A stretch of DNA of 64,000 nucleotides from Petrosia ficiformis. Its lineage: Eukaryota; Porifera; Demospongiae; Haplosclerida; Petrosiidae. The stretch lies in NCBI GenBank assembly GCA_947044365.1, contig OX345652.1, positions 3,733,374 through 3,797,373 on the forward strand, given 5' to 3'. Below, in pieces: positions 1-12,285 of the stretch. The stretch's first letter is position 1. Every line of letters begins with the position of its first letter. A program made the position numbers and the translations under genes. The notes under the pieces were generated by a model. It saw only the letters and a program-made list of their open reading frames with translations, had not been told where the DNA came from and ran no database searches.

Positions 1-3000
1 TACAATAATGGGACTTGAAATATAACCAATTAAGAGAATGTCACGACCTCGAAAAGTTGTGTATATGATATACATTACAATGAGTAGAAACAGTCGAGCC
101 GTAAACCAATACTGTTTCTTTTCCCTGTAGGGCCCATGAATAGCTTCATAAATTGGACGCAAGTATTTGTCTCCAAGAGAGCATTTCATGAATGCTCTGC
201 CTCCAATTAGTATTGTAATATAAGGTATTAGTAGTGCACCAACAATTATGAGGGTGAATGCCATAAGAAGAACATGTCCATTTTCTTTTCCATACTCTAT
301 TGATCCATTCTTATACCATACATAGTGAGGATTCTCACTTGTGTATATTGTAGCTGGGGTGAACACGTCAATTATTGTTATTAACAGCTTTGAGAAGGAT
401 AAGTGTACAACAGTAACTAGTACTTGTACTGATGAGTGAGATATTCTGTTTGAAAGCCATGTTGAATAACGACTGAGTACAATGAGGACAACAACTATCG
501 TCAGGAGGTATATGGGGAATACTAAACTAAGACCTGTTTTCCATAACTCGGTCATCCCATCATAAAAACATACTGGAAATCCTAGATTCAGATTCAGAAA
601 GGAAAGAAATACAGATATGAATCGGAAAAGTTTATGGTAAAGATTTGAATAGAAAAGCAATAGTTGTAGAACACCTACATTCGCAGCTTGAGCATAGAAT
701 ATAATACCATTAAGAGTGCCAGTTGCTAGTGTGAGTCTCAGGGCATATAGTAGGTATATTAGTAGTGGACCAGCAACTGCATACAATAGTATAGTCCATA
801 ACCATTTATTACTACATTTATAACAACCACTAGAACCAAATACAACACTGTATGAGTCTGTACAGGTTCCACAGAGAACACCAATTCTGTTAGTTAAACA
901 TATAGGCACATGTTTCAAAAGATTTGACGAATTTGCTAACCAGAAACTTTCATTGATTAATTTGAAACTGTGGAGGTATAAGTCCGCATTACAATGTTCA
1001 AGAGGGCAATCACCAGTAATACCAAATATGGTACTATTATTAACTTTCATATTTCCAAGCCAAGGACTGATAACATATGAAGGTCGCAATATTGTTAAAG
1101 TATTGATGTCACAGTTAGCACTATATTTGTAGCCTTTGCTGAATTTCAATACTGCAGAATTACACTGACATTTTCCTTCTTTCAATGCAAAACCAAGTGG
1201 ACAGTTGATTAATGTTATTGGAAAATGTTGTATATCACTGCTGTAAAATGGAGATAGAAAAATAAGTAGTTTTTTATGTTCGCTAGACGAACAGAAGTGA
1301 TCTCGAAATATTATTGTGACATTAAGAAGAGAACAACAATTGCTTTTACTTTCATTAAGAATCTGAAATTTTTCTTGTGGAATTACATGAGAATTTGATG
1401 GAACAATTTCACCCATACCATTCTGTTCAGCCAATGCAATGGAGGTAACAGAATACACATGGTTTCCTGAACCATCTACTGCAGTTACATTTAAATGAAT
1501 AGTTTCACCAGGATAATGGTTACTATATTTATGCGTATGATTTCCACACAATTTAAATTCATATGTTGCACTAGATATGCTCAATAAATTGTTTCTAATA
1601 GAATTTGTGAAATTAAATATTTCATAATACTCCTGCGCTGATCTAATGATTCTGTTGGATTCCATTGAGTAGCAATTATAAATAGGTGTGGCAAAAATGG
1701 CATTACCACTTAGACGAGCAGTATTATTATGAAAATGGACAACAGCATTACCATGTGAAGGGATTTGAAGAACACAAGTTGGATATGAATTATAAATGGC
1801 GCTCTCACTATAAATAGCTCCACCTATTTCTTCTGCTGTATTATTATAAAATGTAGCGTTCAAACCTTCATTAAAATATAACAAAGATTCCATAAGACGA
1901 ACAGCTGCTCCTGATTTGGCATGATTGTTATGAAATACTACATTACCATATAAGTAAACTGGAGAGCTAAATGTGTTTATTACAGAACCATAGTTGGATA
2001 TAAATCTACTGGAAGAACCATTGATTGTAACATGATGAATATTATTAAAAGTAAACATTCCAGTGTTAGATGGTGATGATCGTACAATTGTTTGTGAATT
2101 TTTGTAAGCTTGTACATTTTCTAGAGTCACACCAACTCTACCAACCTCAGATGGTCGACCATAAACTGTAGCAAACATACATGCTCCATTTTTGTTAGCA
2201 CGATTATTTGTGAAAATAACATTTCTGAAAGTGAAATCCATTGATATGATAGGGCGTAAAACACCAAGGTAAATTGCGCCATATCCTGGACGAGATGAAT
2301 TCAACAGATAGCCTGGAAGACCACTGTGATGACGAAAGTTGCTATTGACTACTTTCAACGAATGGATTCTGGAAGGATACACGAAATCTTTTTGCAGTGA
2401 CCTCTCAGGAATCATGTAGAATACCAGTGCACTTCCATAGCAAGGATACAAGTTACTGTTGTGTTCAAAAGAGCTATATCCGCTTATTTCAGTACTGCCA
2501 TTTGTAGTATTGAACATCAAAATTAAGGCCGCTCCAGCTAGTGTACCAACATTATGACAAAAGAGACTCTTTTTAATATTAATCATTGGATGGGAAATTT
2601 GCTGACTGAAAATTATAGTTAATGCAGCTGCATTTACTAGAGTGAAACTTTCTCTTTTCTCGTCATAAAAATGAGAAGCTATGCAAGAGTTACTTTTGTC
2701 ACCACTCAAATCATTATTACCGTAAAACGTACAATTAAATAGTGTAATAAGAGGATCATTATTACTTGAGTTCAAAAACATTATCAATGCCCCACTGCCA
2801 ATAGAACGATTAGTTACATTTTTGTTAATGAGCTCTATTCCAAGACTATTGTAAATATAGAGTTTAGTGAGATTAGAGTCTTCCAGGTTGACAGCAACAA
2901 AGGCAAACCCGTAATAATATGTAATGTTAAATTCATTAATCATTACACTGCATTCAATGAATAGAATAGATGCAGCATGAATGTTTGAAAAATGAATGAC

Positions 3001-3402
3001 AGATGAATTAATGCTTTGACCCAAACTAGATGGTAATGTTGCTCCACAACCATGGAATACTACTCTTGTTAAAACAACACTTGTATTAATAAACGCTAAA
3101 CCAAAAGTAGAATTTGGAATACTGTAATTCTGGTGAGTACAGTTGATTGTTGCAAACTCTAAAGAGTCACTCGTAATAGTAATTGACCTATTTGTGTTCA
3201 CAATACAAAACCTATTGTGACTTACTTCATAGTTTACTGAATGGTTCAAAACGAGAGTTGTATTTTCTTCCAGTTGTTTGTCGCACAGGTAACATTCTAG
3301 TTGTGTCCCATTGCTGACTTGATACTTTCCAGCAAAGACAAGAACTTGAAGAAGTGAAATGAGAAGAATTACCAGCCACCGTTTACAGGGACCCAATGCC
3401 AT
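1..3402 (-). CDS. Subfamily A beta-helix/multipass receptor-like protein, 3' end cut off by window edge
   Basis: Open from an ATG at 3402-3400 to the left edge. About 136 codons of the C-terminus are missing when compared with the full A copy at 56424-60233, which it matches almost base for base from 56832. The product begins MALGPCKRW followed by a hydrophobic stretch (signal peptide). It then has a glycosylation-rich ectodomain with FxxN and GGAIY-type repeats, the CX2CX12CX2C module (CGTC...CYKC) near 800-870, and the first membrane segments. Small in-frame indels separate it from its sister copy: two extra codons in the NGSSSRFISNYG area near 2010 and two fewer in the HTHK stretch near 1535. 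The frame also stays open upstream to a TTG at 3489, but all other subfamilies start at the equivalent MAL/MVF methionine, so I use the ATG. Function is unknown; a cell-surface receptor or channel is inferred from architecture. Confidence 0.85.
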   Translation of the reverse strand, partial: MALGPCKRWLVILLISLLQVLVFAGKYQVSNGTQLECYLCDKQLEENTTLVLNHSVNYEVSHNRFCIVNTNRSITITSDSLEFATINCTHQNYSIPNSTFGLAFINTSVVLTRVVFHGCGATLPSSLGQSINSSVIHFSNIHAASILFIECSVMINEFNITYYYGFAFVAVNLEDSNLTKLYIYNSLGIELINKNVTNRSIGSGALIMFLNSSNNDPLITLFNCTFYGNNDLSGDKSNSCIASHFYDEKRESFTLVNAAALTIIFSQQISHPMINIKKSLFCHNVGTLAGAALILMFNTTNGSTEISGYSSFEHNSNLYPCYGSALVFYMIPERSLQKDFVYPSRIHSLKVVNSNFRHHSGLPGYLLNSSRPGYGAIYLGVLRPIISMDFTFRNVIFTNNRANKNGACMFATVYGRPSEVGRVGVTLENVQAYKNSQTIVRSSPSNTGMFTFNNIHHVTINGSSSRFISNYGSVINTFSSPVYLYGNVVFHNNHAKSGAAVRLMESLLYFNEGLNATFYNNTAEEIGGAIYSESAIYNSYPTCVLQIPSHGNAVVHFHNNTARLSGNAIFATPIYNCYSMESNRIIRSAQEYYEIFNFTNSIRNNLLSISSATYEFKLCGNHTHKYSNHYPGETIHLNVTAVDGSGNHVYSVTSIALAEQNGMGEIVPSNSHVIPQEKFQILNESKSNCCSLLNVTIIFRDHFCSSSEHKKLLIFLSPFYSSDIQHFPITLINCPLGFALKEGKCQCNSAVLKFSKGYKYSANCDINTLTILRPSYVISPWLGNMKVNNSTIFGITGDCPLEHCNADLYLHSFKLINESFWLANSSNLLKHVPICLTNRIGVLCGTCTDSYSVVFGSSGCYKCSNKWLWTILLYAVAGPLLIYLLYALRLTLATGTLNGIIFYAQAANVGVLQLLLFYSNLYHKLFRFISVFLSFLNLNLGFPVCFYDGMTELWKTGLSLVFPIYLLTIVVVLIVLSRYSTWLSNRISHSSVQVLVTVVHLSFSKLLITIIDVFTPATIYTSENPHYVWYKNGSIEYGKENGHVLLMAFTLIIVGALLIPYITILIGGRAFMKCSLGDKYLRPIYEAIHGPYREKKQYWFTARLFLLIVMYIIYTTFRGRDILLIGYISSPIIV

Positions 3403-4168
3403 ATCTACTTGCTGAAGATAGTGAATTGAAGTACTACTATTATTTATGACTAATAAATAAACTAGAACTGAAAGTTGTAATGCATTCAACAGGGGATAAT
3501 CACAAGAATATAATTTATATTCCTATGAAGTGTACACTACAGTGAGTCTAAATATAGTGAAAGGATTTGTTGATATAACTGTGCTTATGTGTTCAATAGT
3601 CATGTGTACCAGTAAGAGATACCTAAGAAAAGCATATGTTGACAAACACTTCCCTCATGCAATTCCCAATTGTATATTAGATACTTCATCAGTGTCAATA
3701 ATGTTATGTTATAATTATAGCTTAGGATAGTATTAAGAATAAAACACAGTGGCTGAAATTTGAGTACAGGATGGTCTGATTCCAGTACCAAGCTACAGAA
3801 TAAGAATGTCCAGAATGCAAATTCCAGTGAGAAACTTCATCATTGTCAATATTATAATAATTATTATGTATATACATTAGTACAGTGATTAATGTGAATA
3901 CGATTGACAGAACTAATTATTGTTAATTAATGTAGTCTACAAAACGTAAACTAAAAGGAAATGGCAATTACATACAAAGGCACATAGTCCACAAATGTTT
4001 ATCACTACATCATTATTTATTCATAAAACATACTATTATAACTGCCTAAATGAACAGAAACAACATTCATACATATATTTAAATTTACATTTACAAATTG
4101 TACACTTTTGTTTTTCAATTACTTTTATAATTACGCTGGCATAGCAAGTTACCAACATAATACAACAC
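3403..4168. other. A-B intergenic spacer (5' flank of A, 3' flank of B)
   Basis: No gene is supported. The first 90 bases hold the conserved upstream block of subfamily A. The rest is AT-rich spacer present four times in the window (also 24768-25517, 31305-32066 and 60234-60999). The hexamer TTTATT near 4015, which reads AATAAA on the gene strand, lies about 150 bases past the B stop and is a plausible poly(A) signal. Confidence 0.6.
3466..3471 (-). promoter_or_regulatory. Initiator-like TCAGTT, 64 nt upstream of the A start
   Basis: On the gene strand the sequence reads TTTCAGTTCTAG followed by a TTTATTTATT run. The same TCAGTT sits 53-64 bases before the ATG in the A, C, C' and D genes of this window. 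It matches the animal initiator consensus TCAKTY, but it would equally serve as a 3' splice site (TTTCAG). Confidence 0.4.
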
Positions 4169-6506
4169 TTAATAAGAATCACTCAGAATTGGTTCCCTGT
4201 ATTGACTATAAGAACCATAAAATGAATCAGTATATTGTAATGGCTGGTTATTTTGAACTCTTGACCGTCGATTATTCTGGAAAAATGAGTTGTGGTCAGA
4301 AATCCATTTTCTACTGACTACTACTCCTCCACTTATCTTTATCAACAACCCAGTTACCAAGAGAACGTGATATAGCAGAATATTAACAAATGTCACGAAG
4401 ACAACAAAGACTGTGGCTACATCGAACATAGTTGCTTTCCAGAGATTATCATACCACAGTGTGACATAAATGAGAGTAAGATTAAACATTAGCCAACTGT
4501 CCAGCACACTTATGACTTTGTTCTTGAAAGGATGAAACAATGCCTGACCAATTAAGAATAATGCAAGCAAAGCTGCTATGCTAAAGTACAAATTACTGCT
4601 TTGTATTTTTCTGTACACAGCATATAATACATACATTATAATGAGTAGTAGTAGACGTGCTACAAACCTGTGATGTTTACCTTCTTTATAAGGTGCATGA
4701 ATAGCTTCAAACATAGGCCTCAGGTAATTACTAGTCCGTGAAGAATGCCGGATCAAAGAGTTTACAAAAAGAAGGAATGCTATATAAGGTAGTATGAGAG
4801 GAACAGTTAAAACTAGTGAGATGATTACAAGACTACGATGAGATTCACCCATATATTCTAACGTGCCATCCCTGTACCACACACGATATTGTTTATCCGA
4901 AGTGTATATGATGGATGATGTGAAAACATCTATTATAGTTAATAGTAGCTTTGAGAAGGATAAGTGTAACACAGTAACTAGTACTTGTACTGATGAGTGA
5001 GATATTCTATTTGAAAGCCATGTTGGATAACGACTGAGTATAATGAGGACAACAACTATTATCAGGAGATATATGGGGAATACTAAACTGAGACCTCGTT
5101 TCCATAAATCAGTCATCCCATCATAAAAACATAGTGGAATTCCTAGATTCAGATTCAGAAAGGAAAGGAATATGGAAATAAATCGGGTAAGGGCATGATG
5201 ACGGTCTGTATACTGTAGTCACACTTCTAGTACACCTACATTGGCAGCTTGAGCATAGAATATAATACCATTAAGAGTACCAGTTGTTAATATGAGTCTT
5301 AGACCATATAACAGGTATATTAGTAGTGGACCAGCGACTACATACAACAGTATAGTCCATAACCATTTATTACTACATTTAAAACATCCATGAGAACCAA
5401 ATACAACACTGTAAGATTCCATACAAGTTCCACAGAGAACTCCACTTCTGTTGTTTGAACACAAAGTCAACATTTGTAAACGATTTGAAGAGTTTGCTAA
5501 TAAGAAGTCATCGCTGTCATCATTTAATATAAAGTATTTAAAGTTCACTTTCTGGTGTACATAATTCAAGAGGACAATCACCTGCTATACCAAATGTAGT
5601 ATTTTCACTAAAAGTCACTTTCCCAACCCATGGACTAACAACATTTGGAGGTCGCAATATAGTTAAATCATTAATATCGCATTCTGCCACAAAATGTAGT
5701 ATTGCAGAATCACACTTGCACTCTCCATTTTGTAATGTAAAACCAAGAGGACAATTTCTTAATTTTATTGCAACCTGGGTCACAGTTCCACTGGTAATTG
5801 GAGAAAACAGAACAACAATTTCACCAATGGAAGATATAAATCATCTTTGTACAGAACGGTGATGTTAAGAGCAGAACAAGCATTTTTATAACTTTCTTTT
5901 ACAAATTTTTTCTCTTCATCAGGAAGTAAGTGAGAATTTATAGGAATAATACTACCTCTGGTGTTATACTTTGCTAAACTTACACTGACTGCCGAATGTA
6001 CATGGTTTCTCGATTCATCTAATGCAAATACATTAAGGTGGATAGTCTCTCCAAGATAGTAACTAACGTCAAGTGTGTGACTGTCACATACATTTATTCT
6101 AAAAGCTTTACTTGATATATCTAGTATATCATTCTTCAAATGATTCGCCTTAATTTCAAATCGTTTCAGGTACTTGTGTGTTGACTTGATGATGCTGTTT
6201 GATCTCAGTATATAGCAGGAATATATAGGGTGAGTGTAGATTACATTACCACCAAGCAAAGCATAATTATCTATAAACTGTATAGTGGTGTGGTTAGGAA
6301 AAGGAATTTGTAAAACACCTTCTAAGTTTGTACCATAAACAGCATTTACACCGAAAATTGCTCCTCCAGACTGTTTTGCCTTGTTGATTTTAAAAGTGAC
6401 ATTTACACCTTCTGTAAAGTGCATTATGGATTCCAAAAGATAAAATGCAGCTCCATATTGTGCATGATTATTCACAAACAAGACATGGCCACTTAAATAC
6501 ACTATA
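4169..6506 (-). pseudogene. Subfamily B pseudogene, N-terminal half deleted and several frameshifts
   Basis: The 3' half of a B gene, recognisable by comparison with 32067-35821. Pieces in different frames cover 5780-6506 (ectodomain with a GGAIFG motif and YLGETIHLN), 5538-5783 (NCPLGFTLQNGECKC cysteine region), 5219-5581 (LCGTC...CFKC and first membrane segment), and 4169-5116 (remaining membrane segments and the SFYGSYSQYREP tail). At about 6506 homology to B stops in mid-ectodomain and continues as the 5' flank of a C' gene (compare 40792), so the N-terminal half, the promoter and a whole C' gene appear to have been deleted together. The copy at 61000-63265 carries the same breaks, so decay came before the duplication. 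It is unlikely to make a full protein. Confidence 0.85.
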
Positions 6507-7741
6507 GATAAGAATTGTAAACTGATTATAACTAGGGACACTAGCTAATACAAACTGAAACTTGATATCTATTGAAATAAGAAAAGCAGAAAGGGAAATT
6601 TTTACAACTCTAATCTACACACATAATTAAAAAACACACACATGGTGTAAACATAAGTAGCTCCATGATTACAATTGAGTATACCCATATACACTACAAA
6701 TGCCAATGCCATTTTTTTGAATGTGTCAACCCTACACACAATATATGCTGCAAATTTAACCTTTTCAACAGAAAATATGAGAAACAATATGATGTCCACG
6801 AGTTCTATTATGAAACTTTAATATATACATTATGCTATACTAAATTAAAATTATTTGTTTTCAACTCTATATAATTAGCCATGATCAAAACACCTCTGTA
6901 CTTGTTATGGTAGTTTCAATTACAGTTCATACATAATATATATAATTATATATTATACGTATGTATGTAATCTTCATAGGTTGGTTGGCAGGTCTAACTC
7001 TTTCTAATGTATCAGGCCTGCCAAGATTGAGAATGAATAGAAGTGAAGTTATGTAGGATTAACCATCCAAAATGTGTTTATAAAGTGATGAAGTCCACAG
7101 AGAGACAAACACTCTCCTTCCAGTAAACAGCATGTCAAGAGCAGAACCAGAACCACTGACCAGTGCCTATCAATCTGGGATTATTTGGTGGGAATGACTA
7201 ACCACACATATACATATGTCTATAGAAGACCATAGTCTTTTAATTTGTGTTGGAAACCAAAGTTCTATTATACTCCATGGTTGTTTCTAGTTGCATAACA
7301 GCTCAATATAAAGCCAATGGCTGCTATGTAACTTGAAACATTCAAAACTGAGGCCTGGGGTTTGATAAATCAGATAGAGATCTACCTACCATACTATAAA
7401 CAATATAGTATATACGTTTGCCTTGACATGTCTGATATACAATAATGTAGACCTAACTACAAGAAACTGTTACCATGTAAGCATACACTATAATGTATAA
7501 TTGTAATTTTCAGCAATATAACTTTAGCGTGGATATTCTCTAATTAAGTGGATTGTATTTTCGAAATTATTTTTGTTGTAAACTGGATACATATAGTTAT
7601 ACAATTCAGCATAAACAAAAAACACTCCATTTGATTAAGACAAGGGGTTTTAGTGAATATTTACACAAACAAAATTGCAGACTAGTCATAAAATTATAAT
7701 TATGTATTCATTACTGTCTAAGGAAGCAACACACAATTATA
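6507..7741. other. Relic 5' flank of a lost C' gene, then 3' flank of C
   Basis: This is noncoding. It corresponds to 40792-41915, the stretch between the C' start and the C stop in the other unit, and to 63266-64000. The small frames here are AT-rich noise. It includes the hairpin at 6985-7024. Confidence 0.6.
6985..7024. repeat. Conserved 11-bp stem hairpin
   Basis: TTGGCAGGTCT is followed 18 bases later by AGGCCTGCCAA, giving an 11-bp inverted repeat with one G-T pair. The same hairpin occurs at 41264-41303 and 63744-63783 in the equivalent spacer. Function is unknown. Confidence 0.55.
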
Positions 7742-10700
7742 TTAATGTGAATCACTCAGAATTGGTTCTCTGTACTGACTACAAGAACCATAAAATGAAT
7801 CAGTATTTTGTAACTGCTGAGCTCTTGACTGTATTGGATTTCTCTTGTAAAATGTGATGTGGTCAGAAATCCATTTTCTGCTTGTGAGTAGTACTCTACT
7901 TATCTTGATCAACAACCCAGCTACCCAGAGAATGTGGTATACCAAAACAATAAAAAATGTCATGATGACAAGAGAAACTGCAATCACTTTAAATACGACT
8001 GATTTCTTAAGGCTATCATATGATAATGAGACATAAATGATGGTAAGATTAAACATCAATGAACAGTCCAGGAGATTTATGAGTTTGTTCTTAAAAGGAT
8101 GAAACAAAGACTGACCAATTATGAATGATGCAAGTACAGCTGCTATGATAATATACAAAACTTTACCATTTACTCTTACATAAACTATGTAAATTATAGC
8201 AAGTAGTAATAGACGAGCTACAAACCAGTGATGTTTGCCTTTTTCATAAGGTGCATGGTTAGCTTCAAACACAGGCCTCAGGTAATTACTAGCCAGTGAA
8301 GAACACCGGATCAAAGATTTAGCAAAAAAGAAGGAATACTATATACTTTACTACTAACAAGATGATCACAAGAATACGATGAGACTGACCCATATATTCT
8401 ATTGTACCATCTCAGTACCAGACACAATATTGTTTATCCGAAGTGTATATGACAGATGATACGAATACGTATATGATGGTCAATAGTAAGTTTGAGAACG
8501 ATAAGTGTACTACAGTAACTAGTACTTGTACTGATGAGTGAGATATTCTGTTTGAAAGCCATGTTGAATAACGACTGAGTATAATGAGGATAACAAATAT
8601 TGTCAGGAGGTATATGGGGAATACTAAACTGAGGCCTCCTTTCCATAACTCAGTCATCTCATTATAAAAACACAGTGGAAATCCTAGATTCAGATTCAGC
8701 AAGGAAAGGAATATGGAAATAAATCGGGTAAGGGCATAATGACGGTCTGTACACAGTAATAACACTTCTAGTACACCTACATTGGCAGCTTGAGCATAGA
8801 ATATAATACCATTAAGTGTACCAGTTGTTAATGTGAGTCTTAGACCATATAACAGGTATATTATGAGTGGACCAGCAACTGCATACAATAGTATAGTCCA
8901 TAACCATTTATTACTACATTTATAACAACCACCAGAACCAAATACAACACTGTACGATGCTATACAACTTCCACACAAGAGCTCCTTCTCTGTTAGAAAT
9001 ACATATAGGCACATGTTCTGATAGATTTGCTGAATTAGCTAACCTATAACTGCCATTGATGAGTACGAAAGTGTTAAAATTTGCATTTCGGCTACAAAAG
9101 TCAAAAGGACAATCTTCAGTTATACCAAAGACACTAATGTTGTTGTTCATTTTTAACACTCCAAGCCATGAGTTAGCAAAGTATTTTGATAATGAAATAG
9201 ATAATTTATTAATGTCACATTTTGTACTCAACTGGTTAGCTTTGCTAAAATTTCCTATCATATAATCACATTGCCATTCACCTTCTTTTAAAATGAAACC
9301 AATTGGACAATTACTCAATCTTATTAAAACTCCTTCTACATCATTAATGGAAACTGAGGAGAGTAAAACAGGTATATTTTGATATTTAGCTGAAGATGGA
9401 ATATTGTCATAATGTATAATCGTGATATTAATGATTGAACAGGAAGTTTTATGACTTTCTTTGAGAATTTGGTATTGATCACTAGAAAGTACGTGTGAAT
9501 TTGAATGTCTCATCCGATTGCTATAAATATCAGAGTTTGCTAATGATACACTGACTGTTGAATGTACATGATTTCCTGATCCATCCAATGCACACATATT
9601 AAGGTGAATAGTTTCTCCAGGATAGTGGTTAACTTCTAGTGTTTTATTATCACATACTTTCATCATGGATGGATTGCTGGATATATCTAGTAAATCATTA
9701 TTAGAAGTGTTTATAATCTTAAATTTTCCAAGGTATTCTTTTGTTGATTTTACAATTTTGTTTGAAGTAATGGAATAACAAGAATAAATAGGAGAGGCAT
9801 AGATTGCATTGCCACTTAGCATAGCAGTATTATTAACAAAATTCACAATGCTGTTATTAGAAATAGGAATTTGTATGACACACTCTGGGCATGTCTCGTA
9901 AATGGTTTTCATTCCAAAAATAGCTCCTCCATTTTGTTTTGCCTTATTGTTATAGAATGTAACATTCAAACCTTCATTAAAATATAAGGTGGATTCCAAT
10001 AAATATATAGCCGATCCAGAGATAGCTTGATTATTCTCAAATATAACATGACCATTCAAATAAATTGTGGAACTAAATGCATCCATTATAGAACCATAAT
10101 TATACAAGAAATGACTTGGCTGTGATGAAGAACCATTGATTGTCACTTGATGAATGTTATTAAAAGAGAATATTCCAGCATTAGATGGTGACAACTCTAT
10201 ATTAGACTGAGAATTATTATAAGCCTTAATGCTCTCCAAAGTCACACCAACATTACCACCTTATACCCAGTTACTGTAGCCAAAATATAAACACCATTCT
10301 TTTCTGCAGCATTTCCTGTGAATGTCACATTTTTGAAGTAGAACTCCATTGCAGATACTGGTGATGCAACACCAAGATAAACAGCTCCATAAACATCCTC
10401 AAAAAACTTAGGTATACCATTGTGATCTTTAATGGTTGTATTACTTATATTCAGAAGCTGAATTCTTGAAGATGTAGATTGTTCATCTAATGAACTATCT
10501 TGAATCATATAGAATACTAAAGCACTTCCATAGCAAGGATAGAAGTTAATGTTATGATCGAAAGAACTGTCTCCGCTTATTTCAATGTAGCCTTTGGTAG
10601 TGTTTAACATCAAGATCAAGACAGCTGCAGCAAGATTACCAAAATTGTGAAGAAAATGTGTCTGTTTTATGCTAACAACTGGATGAAATGTTTTTTGATT

Positions 10701-11488
10701 GATGTTAATGCAGCTGCATTCACTATTGTAAAAGGTGCATTCTTCATACTATGATAAAGATCAGGAATGCATAACTTAGCTTTGTTATAAATTAAATCAA
10801 TTTTGCCAACAAACGTACAGTTAAACAGTGTAATGTTAGGATAATCGATACCTTGTATAACTCGATCATTATTGTGTAAATCAAAAAATAGCATCAACAC
10901 ACCACTACCAAGAGAATCTTCTGTTGAAGGTATATTTATTCCGATACTGTTGTTAACATGTAAGTTGACAAAGCTGGAACTTTGCAGGTTAACAGCAACC
11001 AAAGCAAATCCATAGTAATACGTAATGTTAACGTTAGTTATATTTGTTGTGCATTGAATGAAAAGGATGGTAGCAGCATGAACATTTGAGAACCGAAATA
11101 AAGATGAATTAACTCTTTGATGTAAAGTAGATGGCAGAGTTGCTCCACAACCCCGGAATACTACTCTTGTTAAAACAACACTTGTATTAATAAAGGCTAA
11201 ACCAAAAGTAGATTTTGGAATACTGTAATTCGAGTGAGTACAGTTGATTGTTGCAAACTCTAAAGAGTCACTCTCAATAATAATTGACCCATTTGTGTTC
11301 ACAATACAAAACCCATTGTGACTTACTTCATAGTTTACTGAATGGTTCAAAGTGAGATTCACATCTTCTCCAAGCTCCTTGTTACACAAGCACCATTCCA
11401 ACTCTTTTCCATTATTAACCCAATGACACTCTCCAGTAAGGATAAGAACTTCAAGAGCACAGATAAGAAACCACCATGTTGATGCCAT
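7742..11488 (-). pseudogene. Subfamily C pseudogene with at least five lesions
   Basis: Starts with a good methionine and signal peptide (MASTWWFLICALEVLIL) at 11488-11486 and ends with the family tail SFYGSCSQYREPILSDSH at 7742. The frame is broken near 10650 (short deletion), 10245 (rearranged GYPVTEVG region), 8960-9010 (frameshift in the CGSC module), 8412 (a tryptophan codon TGG changed to TGA), and 8315-8370 (one-base insertion plus about 20 bases lost). The intact relative is 41916-45698. The N-terminal third follows C, but residues around the YPGETIHL motif (NSDIYSNRMRHSNSHVLSS) are identical to subfamily D at 14262-18083, suggesting gene conversion before or during decay. Not expected to be functional. 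Confidence 0.85.
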
Positions 11489-11540
11489 GATTATTGTTTG
11501 AACAGACTGTGTTTATTTATTCCACTTAATGAATAAATAT

Positions 11541-11546
11541 AAACTG
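11541..11546 (-). promoter_or_regulatory. Initiator-like TCAGTT, 53 nt upstream of the C start
   Basis: On the gene strand CCTGTTTAACATTTCAGTTT precedes a TATATTTATT run and the ATG. The block is the same as that at 45751-45756 before the intact C gene. It could be a core promoter or a 3' splice site. Confidence 0.4.
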
Positions 11547-11973
11547 AAATGTTAAACAGGAAGCTTAAGTTGCAGTGTTGTTCATTATTTTTTGCTACTA
11601 GTAGCAACACATTATGAATAACACTGCAACTTCTCAGCTAGTACTAATATTTACAATGCCAACTGTGAATGTTGCACATATAGATCCCATAACTATATCA
11701 TAATGCAAACATCCCACAAAGTTTATTAAATGAGATTACAAAGTAGAGATTATTTAAGTAATTCGACTCAATGTTGTATAATATGAAGTAAAGTAGAAAC
11801 ATAAATTTAATGTTAAGTTTGTGTACAAAGTATCATCAAAAGGGTTAGTGTCATTTTATTTATGGGATTTAACTAAAACAGACATCTCAACAAAATAATT
11901 AACAAAAGAAGTTTCCTAACATCTGGTATAAAAAAGAGCTTTTATAATTATTACACTGAAAATGAATAATTAA
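11547..11973. other. 5' flank of the C pseudogene
   Basis: No gene seen. The sequence follows 45757-46165, upstream of the intact C gene, and the match stops where a mobile element copy begins at 11974. Confidence 0.5.
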
Positions 11974-12269
11974 ACAAGATATATAGAGAAAAAAACATCC
12001 CTATTTTGCTTTGTGATGACTATGTATTAAGCATTGCTGATGGCACTAGTGTCTCTACCTTTCTGTGTACTCCTGGGGCCTGAAGACGTAAGTGTAAGCC
12101 TAATTGCAGTCTAAATACACAGATGTCTGATGAACTGACTGAGGTACTCCTTCAAGGTTCTAAATGATGACTTCCTCGTGTCTGAAACTCAACAACTTAT
12201 CATACTTACTTGTTAAAGATTCTTGCATAATATCTATACTGTTTCTCTGCTATATACAACAGTTATTAG
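11974..12269 (+). mobile_element. Truncated MITE-like element, inverted relative to the copy at 13008-13509
   Basis: Begins CAAGATATATAGAG then AACATCCCTATTTTGCTTT, matching the terminus of the 13008-13509 element read in reverse. It stays nearly identical for about 295 bases, ending abruptly after CAGTTATTAG. It has no coding capacity; the small frame starting at 12164 is a by-product. The other end of the element is missing. Confidence 0.7.
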
Positions 12270-12285
12270 ACAGAAGTAACACTTA

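Larger units (their letters stand above)
1..7240. repeat. Segmental duplicate of 56832-64000
   Basis: Base 1 aligns with 56832 and the match runs to both ends without rearrangement apart from small indels and the 72-base deletion at 61799. The true boundaries lie outside the window. Confidence 0.85.

Noticed and set aside
3530..3730. 66-codon plus-strand frame repeated in the A-B spacers
   Set aside because: It recurs only because the spacer is duplicated. The fourth copy (60360-60560) has lost its start region and gained a stop, and the bases show no codon-like pattern of change.
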